A DNA stretch of 64,000 bases from Hydrangea macrophylla. Lineage: Eukaryota > Streptophyta > Magnoliopsida > Cornales > Hydrangeaceae. The position numbers were made by a program, and so were the translations under genes. The DNA lies in the NCBI GenBank assembly GCA_033977485.1, contig CM066984.1, positions 43,035,100 to 43,099,099 of the forward strand, written 5' to 3'. Positions 10,578-22,134 of the stretch are shown piece after piece. The notes beneath the pieces are model-generated. The model worked only from the letters and a program-made list of their open reading frames with translations. It did not search any database and was not told the origin of the DNA. Each line of letters opens with the position of its first letter. Positions within the stretch are counted from its first letter, which is position 1.

Positions 10578-12742
10578 TGTGGACACACGGAATCCGTCAT
10601 CCACTCTTTCGGTTTCGTTTGAAATTGATTTAGATCAAAGAAAGAAAAGGAAGAGGTCTGTTGAAAACAGATACAGAGTCGCCACTTGGTCTTCAGGGAA
10701 CCAAGAAACCCAATTTGACTCACCCAAACGGATAAAGGGCACCGGTCCTTCATAACCAAAGAACTTGGTTCGGGGTTTTGGTACGGGAGAGGAAGGAGCC
10801 TTTGTCGCGACTAAAACACCCTCAACTCGTCCGATCTCTCGACGGGCCTCAATTAGCATTCAAATAATCATCTTATACTATGTTTGGTTCGATAATTAAT
10901 ACTATGATAGTATACTACATTACATAAGAATCTTGAAATGGAAGATCAAAAGATAAGATATCATTCATAAGATATAAGCCAAATATCATACAATGTAAAG
11001 TGAAAGATCACACAAATAAACGTAGGAAAAATCGTCTAATCATATATCAAGTAATCAAGTTTTCCTAATCTAGGAGGGGACGTGAATTTTTCTTGAAACA
11101 AATAATCAAAGGAATCAAAATATGCTTAGCAAACTAGAATGATGCATGTTAATCTTTGAGAAAGAAGACCTCTCAATCCCCGAGACGGATGAGAAAGGAT
11201 GATTAGATCGAGGGAAAGCATGGACGTGTGATCAAGTTCAATCCTTATAATCTTCTTAGATTGGGAATCACAAAAACCTCAAATCTTGCATGGATGCAAT
11301 GTATGATCCTAGAATGTGCAAAGGTTGTAGTGTGTTTGTGTACACGGACTTTCTAAAGTGACTTAGAAATCTATAATATGAATGAATGCATGAAGGGAAT
11401 CATCATGGCATATGTACAAATGTAGTATGGACTACTTCCTAAGATATGTACAAATTTAGAGTGCATATAAGCATCAAATCAAAGGATGGAAGTAAAAGTA
11501 TACTTGCTGTGAATAGTGGACAGAACAGTGACTTGATCTTGTGGAAAACGGAAAGTAGGGTTAGGAATGTTTTCAATGCATGATTTTTTATGGAGATCAT
11601 ATGCCTATTGTGTTTAGATTACAAATAAAAAAAGCCAATCCTCAATAACTATTACAGATTGAGAGAAATCATACAAACAAAAGAGGTTACTTAGAAACAG
11701 AGTGCTCCCATTGGTCCCAAATATCTGTGAACATAAAACTACATCGTTTTGGTCTTCAATTATTCAATTTAGACCCCCAAAATAAATTACAAAAATGGAC
11801 TCTATGGGGGTTGAGTGTTGCTGCGAAACTGGCCATGTGCCACCGCGGAAGTGGCCCAGTGCTACCACGACACTGCTCCTCAGATGCCCAAAAAATTGTA
11901 TTTAGGCCCCCAGAGGTTTTGGTATTCGCGAAAAGGCCCTATTTTGTCCGAAATTCATAAAAAATGCATATGAAATCCAAAATGAGGTTGTGATACACCG
12001 TTGGAAAGGTAATGGAGTCTACTTTACATAAAAAATAGTTCAGAGATAGGTCACTTTGAAAAGTTTTGCAGTATTCACGATAAAAATGAATTTGATCACC
12101 TTTTTCACCTTCGAAAATTCATAATAAATTCATTTTAAATCCATGAATTATGTGCGATATACCATTAGAAAGCTATTGACCTCTAGTATCCATGAAAAAT
12201 ATTTGAAAAATGATACGGTGCTATGGTTTTAAAGTCAACTTTTGGTCAAACTGGTCAAATTGGGGACCTCCAGGAAGTCCTGGGAACCTCTGGGAGCTCC
12301 CGGGAGCTGACGTTTTTGTCCGATTTTCTTTTAAAACTTGTTTTAATACTTTTCTCATGATCTAGAATGATCTCAGAACTTTTCACTAAATTTTGATGAT
12401 TTCGGTCAAACCTTGGTCAAACCTGGTCAAACCTTGGTCAAACCGGTCAACGGGGACTTTCTAGGAACTTCTGAGACTTTCGGGGGTCTCTGGGAGCTGA
12501 AGATTTCATCTGACTTTGTTTTAAAACTCATTTTTAGTATTTTTTTATGACGTAGCATGTTTCCAGAACTTTTGGTCCAAATTCGGGAGTTTTGGGGCTT
12601 TAAAGGGCATTTTGGTCATTTTAAGCATTTTGAGAGATAGAACTAACTTCCAGGAGTCCTTTTTGAGTCTTTTTTTTATCATTGTGAACCACCAAGCTAC
12701 GGGTCTCCTAAATCTGATAGCTGAGTAAATGGGGTGTCTACA
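10578..12742 (-). repeat. E1 5' LTR, TATA-deleted
   Basis: Collinear with 18-3240 except that about 1.13 kb is missing at 11700, where GGTTACTTAGAAACAGAG joins directly to TGCTCCCATTGG. The missing part includes the TATA box and the first part of the transcript. The GTGCC-rich block remains at 11808-11880. As this is the 5' LTR, E1 probably cannot start its own genomic RNA. Confidence 0.88.
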
Positions 12743-13070
12743 AGGAGAGAAGCAAGTGATCGGCCGTGGGGTCTACAAGCAGGTCTATCATCGACAATGG
12801 ATAGCAATCCTTGGGGCAGGCCTTGTTCAGGTTGGTGAAATCCACACACATTCTCCAATTCCCATTGCTTTTCTTGACTAGTACCACATTTGCCAACCAA
12901 TCCGGATAGTGAACTTCCCGGATGGACTTTGCCTTTAGGAGCTTTTCGATTTCCTCGTGCACCGCTGCTTGCCTTTCAGGGGCCATGCCCCTCCTCTTCT
13001 GCTTGACCGATCGAGAGCCCGGGTCAATGTTGAGGCAGTAGGACATGAATCGGGGGTCTATCCCAGGCAT
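12743..13070 (-). pseudogene. H reverse transcriptase, N-terminal part
   Basis: The minus-strand frame begins MPGIDP, the usual start of the Tat/gypsy RT palm region. It then has VKQKRR, EIEKLLKAKSIREV.YPDWLANVVLV, NWRMCVDFTNLNKACPKD and LVDPTADHLLLS. E1 interrupts the frame at 12742 and RT resumes at 17. RT copies element RNA into DNA. The distal YxDD active site is outside the window. Confidence 0.88.
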
Positions 13071-13374
13071 GTCTTCATGGCACTAGGCGAAAACGTCCTG
13101 GTTCTGCTATAGGAATCAGATCAACTTCTCCCTGAGGTTCAGCTCTAAGAGAGTACCGATAATAACGGAGTAATCGGGGAGCTAGGTGTCCAACACCACT
13201 TGCTCTAGTTCTTCTACCGGGCCAACTTCATCCCTTATATCTCTCGAGTCCATTTCTTGAACAGTCAGCGTCTTTGTAACTGCTTCCCAGGCATGTCTCC
13301 AGGCGATTGCTTGGTCTCCGTACAAGTTCCCGGGATGACATGACCGCTTTGGCCTTATTGAGCACCGGCCTCCC

Positions 13375-13779
13375 CAGGATGACATTATAGGCGGACGGGG
13401 CTTCTACCACTACCAAGTTTGCAAGCACGGAGGCTTGCTGGGGGTAGGTCCCCATAATAACTAAGAGCTCGATGGTACCGAGCAGTTGTGTGCTAGATCC
13501 ATTGAACCTTAGCAGGGGAGTGGCTACAGGTCAGTACCGGTCCTTTGATATCCCAAACTAATCGAAAGCTGAGACGAACAAAATGTTAGAGGAGCTGCCC
13601 GTGTCCACTAACACCCTCTTGACCACATAATTTGCTATGAAGAGTGTGACCACCAGTGGATCATCGTGGGGACAGTAGATGTCCTTCACGTCATCAAACG
13701 AGAATGTCAAGACGTCGGTTGGAGGGGGGGGAGCTGGTGGTTTGGACATGCCAGACATCCGATCGGGATGCCTGAGCAT
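13375..13779 (-). pseudogene. H aspartic protease
   Basis: The open frame contains DDPLVVT...IANYVVKRVLVDTGSSSNILF, the DTGS active site of a retroviral-type protease. After a stop near 13558 the second motif YNVILGRPVLNKAKAV follows in another short open stretch (about 13228-13455). The enzyme would cut the Gag-Pol precursor. Stops and a frame change make it inactive. Confidence 0.85.
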
Positions 13780-14733
13780 GCCTCTTCCTAGCTGACTATG
13801 AATCCCATTCGCCTGAAGTTCCTCCAGAGATCACGTTGATTTGCCTGAGCGATTGAGGTTTCTCGGGAGCTTGGGTGTTAGGCCGAGGTTGCCTATCCGC
13901 TACGATCAACTTGGCGAGGTGACCCTGCTCAATCAGCTTCTCGATGGCAATCTTAAGTTTGAAATAATGTTCTATGTCATGACCATGGTCTTTATGATAC
14001 TAGCAAAACTTATCCTGGTTTTTCTTCCCGCGAGGGCTCTTTAGCTTTACCGACTGTTGGAGGAGCCTCTGGGTCTTAACTATGGCCATAACCTCGTGGA
14101 TAGGTCGGGAAAGAGGTATGAAGGTAATCGGGGCCCGATCCTGACCGCCTCTCTGCTGATCCTGCTTCGGCTTCTTTCCTGAGCCCTTCTTGAGGCCTTC
14201 GCGTTTGTGTTTGGATCTCGTGGACTCATCTCCCGCAAAGCTAGCCTGCTTGGACTTTAAGAGCTCCTCCGTGTCGATGTACTTCCCAATCTTCTCAAAG
14301 ATCTCGACCAAGGTCGCCAGTCGGTCATGGTAGAATGATGTAGCAACTTTGGTGTGCTGAACTCCCGAGCAGAAAGCCGTGATAGCAACCGTTTTGTTCA
14401 AGTGGCGGATCTGAAGCCTTTGCTAGTTGAAACAGTCGATGTAATGCTTCAAGGATTCTCCCTTGCGCTGCTTGACGGTCAGCAGTTGGGTATCGGGCTA
14501 CGACCGGTCGAGCATCCCCACAAATTGACTAATAAAGAGCTTGCTGAGTGCCTTGAAATTGTCGATCATTCGGGGCTTGAGAGCATGGAACCACTGTGCG
14601 GTTGTCCGTTTGTGAGTGTTGGGAAAGGCCAGGCACAATAGTTCATCGGTGGTGGTGATAAGTGCCATCTGGACCTTATAAGTCCAGACATGATCCACCG
14701 GGCTTTCCGAACCGTCATAAGAGTCGAGATGTG
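13780..14733 (-). pseudogene. H gag, C-terminal half
   Basis: The frame enters from the E2 insertion with LDSYDGSESPVDHVW and continues AFPNT..TTAQWFHALKP...FKALSKLFISQFVG, the standard plant gypsy gag core. A lysine-rich segment follows, then a decayed zinc knuckle (YHKDHGHDIEHYFKLK) with the flanking IEKLIEQGHLAKL and INVISGG motifs common to Tat gag. A frame change lies near 14450. The first half is at 35824-36535. Confidence 0.85.
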
Positions 14734-17040
14734 TGTGGATATCGGCATTTGGGCCCACTTTTAATTTTAAAATAATTTATTTTCCAATTTTAAAATACAA
14801 AGAGTCGCCACTTAATTTTTTAAAGGAAAATTAAGAAACCATTTTAAAAGCAAACTGATCTTTTGCGAAACCAAAGATAAACTGGGTCCGGGGATTATGG
14901 AATGAAAGGGGAAGGAGCCTGGCGGACTAAAACACCCCTTCATCCTATCTCGCAATAGGCCTCTACTCAACATCCTTTTTAATCGAATTATTAATCTAAG
15001 CATGCCCTCAACTAATACATATATACATATACTTTACAAAAAGCATGTCAAAAGGGTGTAAGATTGCTAACGGTAAAATATCATTCATAAGTCAAATAGT
15101 TCAATTAGCAAGCAATATGATATGCAAATAAGGAACTAGAGAACTTACCCAGGATCCACCCGCGGAATAGAAACGTGTAATGCATGCGAACAAATAAAAA
15201 TCTAGAAAAGAAGTCTCTAATCGCATATAAACACATAAGGCAAGGCCTAGTCTAAGGTGTCGTGCATGGAGTCGAAAATCAATAAAATCAAGAAATTAAA
15301 ACAAAATAGAGGAGATTTTGAGAAATCGTACCTTGATAGCGCTACAAAACATAGGGTTAGTTCACATACTTTAAATAAAACATATCATTAAATCCTAAGT
15401 AACAAGTCCTAACACAAGGTGAATTCTATTTACAAGTATCAATCTATATGGATGAATGCACATGGATACATGAATATGAACAATATAAAGCTATGAACTA
15501 TTCATTGATTTGGATAATTTAGCCTCTGGTTTTAAGCTTAATCAATCATTGTTAAAGCATGGTATAAACCCTAGGCCATGAAAATATCATTTAGGCCATT
15601 ATTTACAAGATTGATTAAAATTATGACGGGGTTCTAAAAATTGCTAAGAGCAGATAAGAAATTCAAAGAAATAAAAGGCATGGTTCCCATGGTTTGATCT
15701 TGATGATTTTTAGACCCCAGTTGCTTCTGCGAGTCTAGTTTTTAATCCAAAAAGAAAATCAAAGTTTCAACGATTAGATCTCTAGGAATTAAACAAACAC
15801 AAGACATCACTCAGAACTTCATAACTCTCTGCCCAGAGTTCTTGTACGATGTTCTAAAAATAGTAAAAAAATCTAAAAGACTCTAATCTTTTATGGGGTC
15901 TTAGTAATACATTAAAGTTCACAGAAAAAATTAATTAGGGTCATTAATACTTGATTGGGGTTCTGATTTACTCATTTCAAGAGGGTGTTGCTGTTCTAAA
16001 AGTCTAGACAGATTGTTGTTGTTGCCAAAAACCCATGTCCAAACCATTTTAACTACAGAATCTTGTTAAAATGAAAATTACAGTGGTAGAACTTTGTTTT
16101 TATAGACACCTTCCCGTTGGTTTCATTCAGTTTCAACGGTTTGATGTTTAGCTAAAAATCCTTGATCAAAGGTGGTCATTAAATTCACTGCACCATTCGT
16201 CAAGTTCAACTTTGTTTGTTAACCCCAACTATTAAACTATGAAGTTGGGCTTAAACCAAACTACTTCTCCTACCATTTGATGGTCATTGGGGACTAAGGA
16301 CACTTAAACTTGTGGATTTTAATGAAGTATGAAGAGACTTCATAAAACCTCAACGCAATGAATCTAAACTATGGATATAAGTTTAGACTCAAATTATTCC
16401 TCCTGCCATTTGATGGTCATTGGAGGCTTAGGACACTTGAACTTGTGGATTTTAATGAAGTATGAAGAAACTTCATAAAATCCCAAAGTAATGAATTCAA
16501 ACTATGGTAAAAGTTCAAATTCACTAACTCAATATACTAATATCGACCTTAATCCCCTCATAAATCATGAGTTTATAAGATTACTAGGGGTTTTTAAAAG
16601 ATTCAAGTAAGACATTAAAAGTCTTATGAATCTTAAGAAATAAACATAATCAAAAGGAAGGAGACCAAAGTTCCACTTCAAGATTTATTTAAGCTTTAAA
16701 ACCTAAGCTATTTTGATCCAAACTCATGAAATGAAAGTTCAATCACAATGTTGGTGTGGGAAGAGAGTTTTTGAAAATGTGTAAAGAGCCTAAAAGAATC
16801 TAAATATTGTGATTGAACTACTAAATAAACTAATTACTCTAGAGTTTACCTCTAATTATCCTCAACTCTTTTGTTGCTTTGGGACCTTCCAAATGATGAT
16901 CAAGCTCTTCTTCTAGCTCCTTCTAATTCAACTTCTCTCTTAATTTAGAAAGTTTTTGAAGGAGAATCAATATTGGGATCCTAACATTCTAAAATTTCAT
17001 GTAAAAGAAAAGATGCTTTGTAATGGGATATTCACCTCTC

Positions 17041-17049
17041 TTATATAGG
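17041..17049 (-). promoter_or_regulatory. Probable TATA box of E2 3' LTR
   Basis: The minus strand reads CCTATATAA about 530 bp from the LTR start. In the 5' LTR the same site is at about 35285-35293 and has one change (CCGATATAA). The GGCA/TGCC palindrome cluster lies about 90-350 bp upstream in both. Confidence 0.6.
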
Positions 17050-17134
17050 CAAATTTTGAGAGGGTATTCCAGTAATTTCACAGCAATAAATCCTAATTCA
17101 GATGTCCTTTTAAGGGTACAAACGTACTATATCA

Positions 17135-17390
17135 AAGCTGGCAGTCACAAACATGCGGCACTCAATGGAGATGGAAGCGACACTCACCAATTGTCGGTGC
17201 GGCATTCGTTGAATGTTGGAACGGCACTTCATGAATGCCGTAGAGGACTCCACGGATTGCCGTCTTTTTGTGAATTTTTAATTTTTTGCGGCATTTGGTG
17301 AAATTTGAGGCATTCACAGAATGCTGTACGGCACTCCAGAGACTGCCGTACGGCAACCTGTGACTACCGCAGCTATTCTCATGTGCTATT
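17135..17390 (-). promoter_or_regulatory. Palindrome module in E2 3' LTR U3
   Basis: A cluster of about ten GGCA(C/T)TC and GAATGCC/GTGCCG half-sites in both orientations. It includes the 12 bp palindrome TGCCGTACGGCA (17344-17355) and a one-mismatch copy (17322-17333). It lies upstream of the LTR TATA box. Related clusters precede the antisense genes. Confidence 0.75.
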
Positions 17391-17571
17391 TTTTTTTTCT
17401 TTCTATTTCCCTTTTTCTTCTTTTTTTCTTCTTTGTTTTGAATCGAAAGAGCCTTTCGGAGAGCTTGATTCACCTTTGGAAATTCTAGATTGGTCGTTCC
17501 TTGTCATCATCGGATCTTAGAGGTAACACTCCCCTAAGTTTAATTGTTCGGTCAAAATCAGGGTGTCTATA

Positions 17572-17590
17572 GTTTGCCCCTCTTCGGCAG
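17572..17590 (-). other. E2 polypurine tract
   Basis: The minus strand reads TGCCGAAGAGGGGCAAAC immediately before the 3' LTR. It is the plus-strand primer site and is closely similar to that of E1. Confidence 0.75.
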
Positions 17591-18136
17591 AGCTTGCGAA
17601 GCAACGCGTGTCACAAGCGAATGTCGAAGCCTGTGTGAAGACAAGCCTTTGACCAGGCTATTGAACTTAGGTAAAGATAAAATGCGTTGCAAAAACTGTC
17701 ATGCAAACGATTCATGTTGGTCGTGCTCAACGGTGAGCTGACTACATATCCTTTTAGGAATCTGACCGAGACGTAGTTCCGGACAGGGTCAAACATACAC
17801 AAATGGAAGTAGCCATACAGATGAATGCACCTATTCTATCGTGATGCATGTGCTCATGCAATGATGACTGTTGATGCAATTACACACTCTACAAAATGAC
17901 GAGATTTTAGATCATGCCACCTCGACGTAACTTGATGCAATCCAAACCCTATGCTATTCAATGCTCTTGGTTATTCCGATTCCAAGACGAGTCACCTTTA
18001 GAATTTGAAGCTTTTATAACTAACGGGTTGATCCTTTCTAAGATGTGTGGCTATCTCTGCCGAATAAACAAACGTGACATGATTGGGCGATGCTTCGCGA
18101 CTTAAGCCCCGGTGTCAACACGAGTTTGCTTCCTCA
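17591..18136. other. E2 spacer next to the 3' LTR
   Basis: No gene recognised. It holds one copy of the stem-loop motif near 17733-17778. Short ORFs across it have no family resemblance. Confidence 0.5.
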
Positions 18137-18450
18137 TATGTTTTCTCAAAATGATCTGCAGCCCTTCGGCCCCGTCAGATATGTTTTCTCAAAATGATCC
18201 GCAGCCCTTCGGCCCCGTCGGATATGTTTTCTCAACATGATCTGCACCCCTTTGGCCCCGTCGGACATGTTTTCTCAAAATGATCCGCAGCCCTTCAGCC
18301 CCATCGGACATGTTTTCTCAAAATAATCTGTAGCCCTTCGGCCCCGTCGGATATGTTTGCTCAGAATAATCTGTAGCTCTTCGGCCCCGTCGGATATGTT
18401 TGCTCAGAATAATCCGCAGCCCTTCGGCCCCATCGGATATGTTTGCTCTG
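18137..18450. repeat. 43-bp tandem repeat array in E2
   Basis: About seven copies of a 43 bp unit containing TTTCTCAAAATGATC and CAGCCCTTCGGCCCCGTCGG, with few changes between copies. The site between the antisense gene and the polypurine tract is a repeat site in E1 and E3 too, but the unit sequence differs. Confidence 0.92.
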
Positions 18451-18454
18451 AATT

Positions 18455-18740
18455 TTCAAAATCTGGAGTCAAACAGTCTCAAATTCATTTCAATTTTTGA
18501 AATCAGGGGTCAATCAGACCCAAATTCACTTTAAATTCAAAATCAGGGGTCAATCAGACCCAAATTCATTTCAATTTCCAAAATTAGGGGTCAATCAGAC
18601 CCTAATTCATTTTAATTTCCAAAATCAGGAGCCAATCAGACCCAAATTCACTTCAATATTTGAAATCAAGGGTTAATCAGAACCAATTTCATTTTAATTT
18701 CCAAAATCAGGGGCCAAATGACTCCAAAACAAATTTTTGG
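18455..18740. repeat. 42-bp tandem repeat array in E2
   Basis: About six copies of a unit with GGGGTCAATCAGACCCAAAT followed by TCATTTCAATTT. The core GGGTC/GACCC is a dyad. A related but diverged array with the core GAGTC(C/T)AATTGACTC occurs at 62505-63060 in E3. Confidence 0.9.
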
Positions 18741-18827
18741 GGACAAAAAGTGCCAAAAGTGGGCAAAATCAAGGGGTTTGAATTCAAATTTTGGGGTTTA
18801 TTTTGAATTTTGGGGGGAAATTAGCGG

Positions 18828-18997
18828 CACTTAAACTGCCATACTCGCAGCACACGCTTTAAAATGCGACAGTCCATGAATGCCGTACGGCACTCACGGA
18901 GTGCCGCTACAGCACTTAGTGAGTGCTGCACGACAGTTCATAGATTTTTGCGCACAGTTCCCGGAGTGCCGTTCGATGCGGTAGTCACCTTATACAG
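18828..18997 (+). promoter_or_regulatory. Palindrome module and TATA-like box of antisense gene aORF1 (E2)
   Basis: At 18828-18985 is a cluster of GGCACT/AGTGCC half-sites with TGCCGTACGGCA at 18881-18892 and the inverted pair GGCACTCACGGAGTGCC. A TATA-like TTATACA follows at 18990-18996. The start codon is at 19187, with a CT-rich leader and a CTAG acceptor-like site just before it that may end a 5' UTR intron. Confidence 0.65.
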
Positions 18998-19186
18998 ATG
19001 GATTTCATTTTCATTCTTTACTCCTCAAGCTCTCTCACTCTCAGATCTTCTCTGAAGATTTTTCCTTGTATTGATCTCAGGTTTTTTTTTTGTGATCAAG
19101 GACTCTGCTATTCTCCTTATTTTAGCTATTTTCTTGATTAATCCAAAAGTTTAAATTTCAGTTTTCTCTCTTTTCTCCGCTAGGCT

Positions 19187-21739
19187 ATGGTTAGCAGCTC
19201 GAGAAGCAGGAAGAAGGCCAAGTACACGGCTACCCCTCACTCCGATCCTGCTTTCTTGCTTCGGGAACCGGACAAGCATCTGTTTGCCCAAGCGTTCCAG
19301 CATGAGGTATATACACTTTTACTTGTTCTCTTCTCTCTCGATTATTCTTCCATGAATCTCATAAATATGGTGACCCAAATTTTATGCCTATATGTGAACG
19401 CAATGCACGACAAAACTTTACATGCTTCTTGAATGTGATGAGACTGTTGCTCGTATGAATCATGTTCATTCATCCATATTCAGTTCATCGTTTTCCACCC
19501 TATTTAATTTTTTCTCAAAAACTTATGAATATGATTCATATTAAATGAGACTCTATACACCCTTCCTTGGATACGACTGTTATGGTTACGAATCTTTCGA
19601 GTGCTGCTCGTACTCTTCCTTTTGTTCATTTAATTTTTGTTTATTTCTTTATTTCCTCTCCTTCAAGTGCCCTTTTCAAACCTTATGAAAGAGTGTATGA
19701 TAGCGAAAACTTTTCAGAAATATGAATGCTATGCTCGGATTGCTCTAATTGCTTCTATCCATCATTCACTTTTACTTTGTTCCATTCCTTCTATCTTTAT
19801 TTCATTCTATTGCTTTCACTCATTCACTTACTAACGTTGAATCTTGCGACTTTTGTAGCTCTAGCCCGACATGTTGAAGGGGCACAGTAGCCTGGCTTAA
19901 GGTTTTGAGTGGTACAGGGAGCTGAACGAGACGGTGAAGGGTTTCATTGTTGCTGCTGGCTTTGGAGATTTCGTCCACCTCTTGACGAAGAGCTTGAACG
20001 ATCTCTGATAGATACATGCCCTAGCTGAGCATTGGTGGGACACCACCAACACGTTCTATTTTGAGTTTGGGGAGATGACCTTGACCTGCTCGACTTCTCG
20101 ATGATCGCAGGGATCCCTTTCGGGAGGGAGTGCTTGCGGTAGCTAGATGTGGACATGGAGTGGGATCAGGTACTACCGTTGCTAGGAGTGGTCCCAAAGG
20201 AGCTCTTGGTCACGGCCAAGTGGTTCATGGACACGTTCAGGGGCCAACAGGGTTTTATCGACCAGCAGATGGCCCGGGGCTTCCTCATGTATATGATGGG
20301 GTGCTCTCTATTGAGCACCAAGGGCTGGTGCAGGATTAGACATCCTGTACAAGCATATGGGGGATATTTCCCGGGATCGGTCGGCTTCTACAGGTGGTTT
20401 TTGGAGGGCGTGGGAGGTACGTCCTCTTTTATTTTTATTTCATTGTTTATCAACTTCTTAGAAATTATTTAAACTGCGAGACTCATGCCTTATTTTTCTT
20501 TATCTTATTTTTATTGCAAATTTGGTCTCATGAGTATCTTCACATGATGTCTCCTAGGACACGCGATGCTGATGCCCTCATCATGCCCTAGGGACTGAAG
20601 TGACAGAATGTGAGAGTCAGGCAGAAGACCGAAGCCCATGGTTTTACGGTGTTCAGGAACTTCCTGACAAACTTAAGAGAGCCGCACGTCCACTGGCAGC
20701 CATGGCTTAAGGTACTTCCCACTACCTCTGCGGGAATACATGCATCGGGTGGGTATGACCTGATGAGATTGCTACTCGATGGGCCAGAAGCTCGGGTGTG
20801 GTACTTGGGAGAGAGGGTAACTAGGTAGTCCTTGGCAGCTCCCGGATATTTCGTGTCGCACCCTCCTCTAGATTCTATGAGTGCCATAGACACGCTTCAG
20901 GGTAGCGCGCTTATGGTTGCTCTAACTGGCTTGGGCATCCATGACTTTGTGGAGCCCCTCGAGGGATATGAGGTTTTCCGAGCCCCCAAGCTAATGCGGA
21001 ACTTCCCCTTGATGGAAGTGACTTGAGTGTGTACATAATTTCTTCATTCTTTTCTTGGGTTCTCTTTCATTCTTTATTTACATTTTATCTTTGTTGTTTG
21101 CAGCCCGTCCCTGCTGCTGCTTGTCCTCCTGCCTTACCCGAGTGGGATTAGACCATGTCGACTATCTCCTTTGGCGAGAATTCTTGACGATGATTCCCAG
21201 ACTCTCTCAGGGCGCCCCTACCATTCCTCTTCAGTATAATGATGTCCCGCGTGCTTACGCGGAGGAGGGCTTGATGTATGCCCACAATGTGCGGCAGTGG
21301 GTCCTCGGGCAAGAGTGGATGGTAAGAATTTATTCTTGTCTCTCACATTGATTTTGGCTACCCCTCAGGGAGCTCGGGCGATGGCCACGGCCCAGTTGAG
21401 GGCTCTGGTAAAATCATCACCCTAATTTTTTTTAAAATTTTTATTTATTATTTTCTTAGTTTAACATCTTCTGAGTTTTACACTCTCTTCTCTCAGGTGG
21501 AGGAGAATAGAGCACTGGCTCATCAGGTGGGAGAGCTTCGGCAGCGACTCCAGCAATTTGGCATCAGTCCTAGTGAGGTCCTGGAGGTGTTGGGCGAGGC
21601 GGGGGTAGTGGCGGAGGCAGCTGTGGTGGCCGAGGCAGAGTCGGCGGGAGCGGAGCAGAGTTGGAGGAGGAGCCCCTCAGACGTGTCACGTGCCAGACTC
21701 AAGGCCGGGGCCGGGGTTGACATACACATTCATGGATGA
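19187..21739 (+). pseudogene. aORF1 (E2): antisense plant-mobile-domain gene, six exons, broken
   Basis: Exons by eye: 19187-19306, 19859-20416, 20520-21026, 21104-21321, 21369-21407 and 21497-21739. Exon 1 begins MVSSSRSRKKAKY, a basic, possibly nuclear-targeting N-terminus. Exon 2 has the PMD hallmarks LAEHWWDTTNTF, FGEMTLT, AKWFMDTFRGQ and YMMGCSL. Exon 3 adds PHVHWQPW and VWYLGERVTR; exon 4 adds IPLQYNDVPRAYAEE. Exon 6 encodes a coiled-coil-like segment (HQVGELRQRLQQFG), then an Ala/Glu-rich tail. PMD proteins are found in plants both as silencing-related cellular proteins and inside transposons. The copy has stops in exon 2, a frame change, an acceptor changed from AG to AA before exon 3 and a stop at the end of exon 3. 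It is opposite in direction to gag-pol. Confidence 0.85.
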
Positions 21740-22134
21740 CTGTATATATGCACACACTTATTTTGATGATGGTTCTTGGATAGCTGGGGTAGGATAGGCA
21801 TCTGCATTATTTTATTTTCTGCATGCTTTCATTTTGATGATTGCGACCATAGCTTGGTCCTGCATTTTTATTACTTACTGCTTTTTTCTTGTCTAATTGT
21901 GACCATGGCTTGGTCTGGCATTTTCCTTTTTTGATTTTCCATGACCTTGTGAATGCTAGTGCTTTTATTACCCCCCCTTTTTATATATATAAATGAATGA
22001 ATGAATGAATGTGACCATAGCTTGGTTTTGTTGCACGTGATGCATGATGCACACATTTTGTTTGTTTTTATTCAGTTTTCTGTTTGTAGGTGGGCCATGG
22101 GATTATTACAAATAGGTTCTGGCCAAAAATAGCC
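21740..22134 (+). other. Spacer between the two antisense genes of E2
   Basis: Likely 3' UTR of aORF1. It repeats GACCATAGCTTGGT about four times (21847, 21901, 22014 and a partial copy) and contains a short TGAA run (about 21992-22010). No ORF of interest was found. Confidence 0.5.

Larger units (their letters stand above)
18..12742 (-). mobile_element. E1: gag-only, pol-less Tat/Ogre-like LTR retrotransposon
   Basis: The element is flanked by AGGAG (13-17 and 12743-12747). Its LTRs run TGTAGACACC...GTGTCCACA on the minus strand and are 18-3240 and 10578-12742. A PBS abuts the 5' LTR at 10556-10574, and a purine-rich tract abuts the 3' LTR at 3241-3256. The 7.3 kb interior holds only a broken gag followed by tandem repeats and the post-pol motifs also seen in E2 and E3; RT, RNase H, integrase and the antisense genes are missing. 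It is best read as a non-autonomous deletion derivative of the E2/E3 family, inserted in the RT of element H. Confidence 0.9.
14734..17571 (-). repeat. E2 3' LTR
   Basis: Runs in register with 32984-35823 along its whole length, with scattered substitutions. On the minus strand it starts TATAGACACC and ends GATATCCA(CA). The first-base change (TG to TA) is shared by both copies. It carries the palindrome module (17135-17390) and a TATA-like box. Confidence 0.93.

Noticed and set aside
19820..20156. Minus-strand ORFs of 65-70 codons
   Set aside because: They are shadows of exon 2 of the plus-strand PMD gene.
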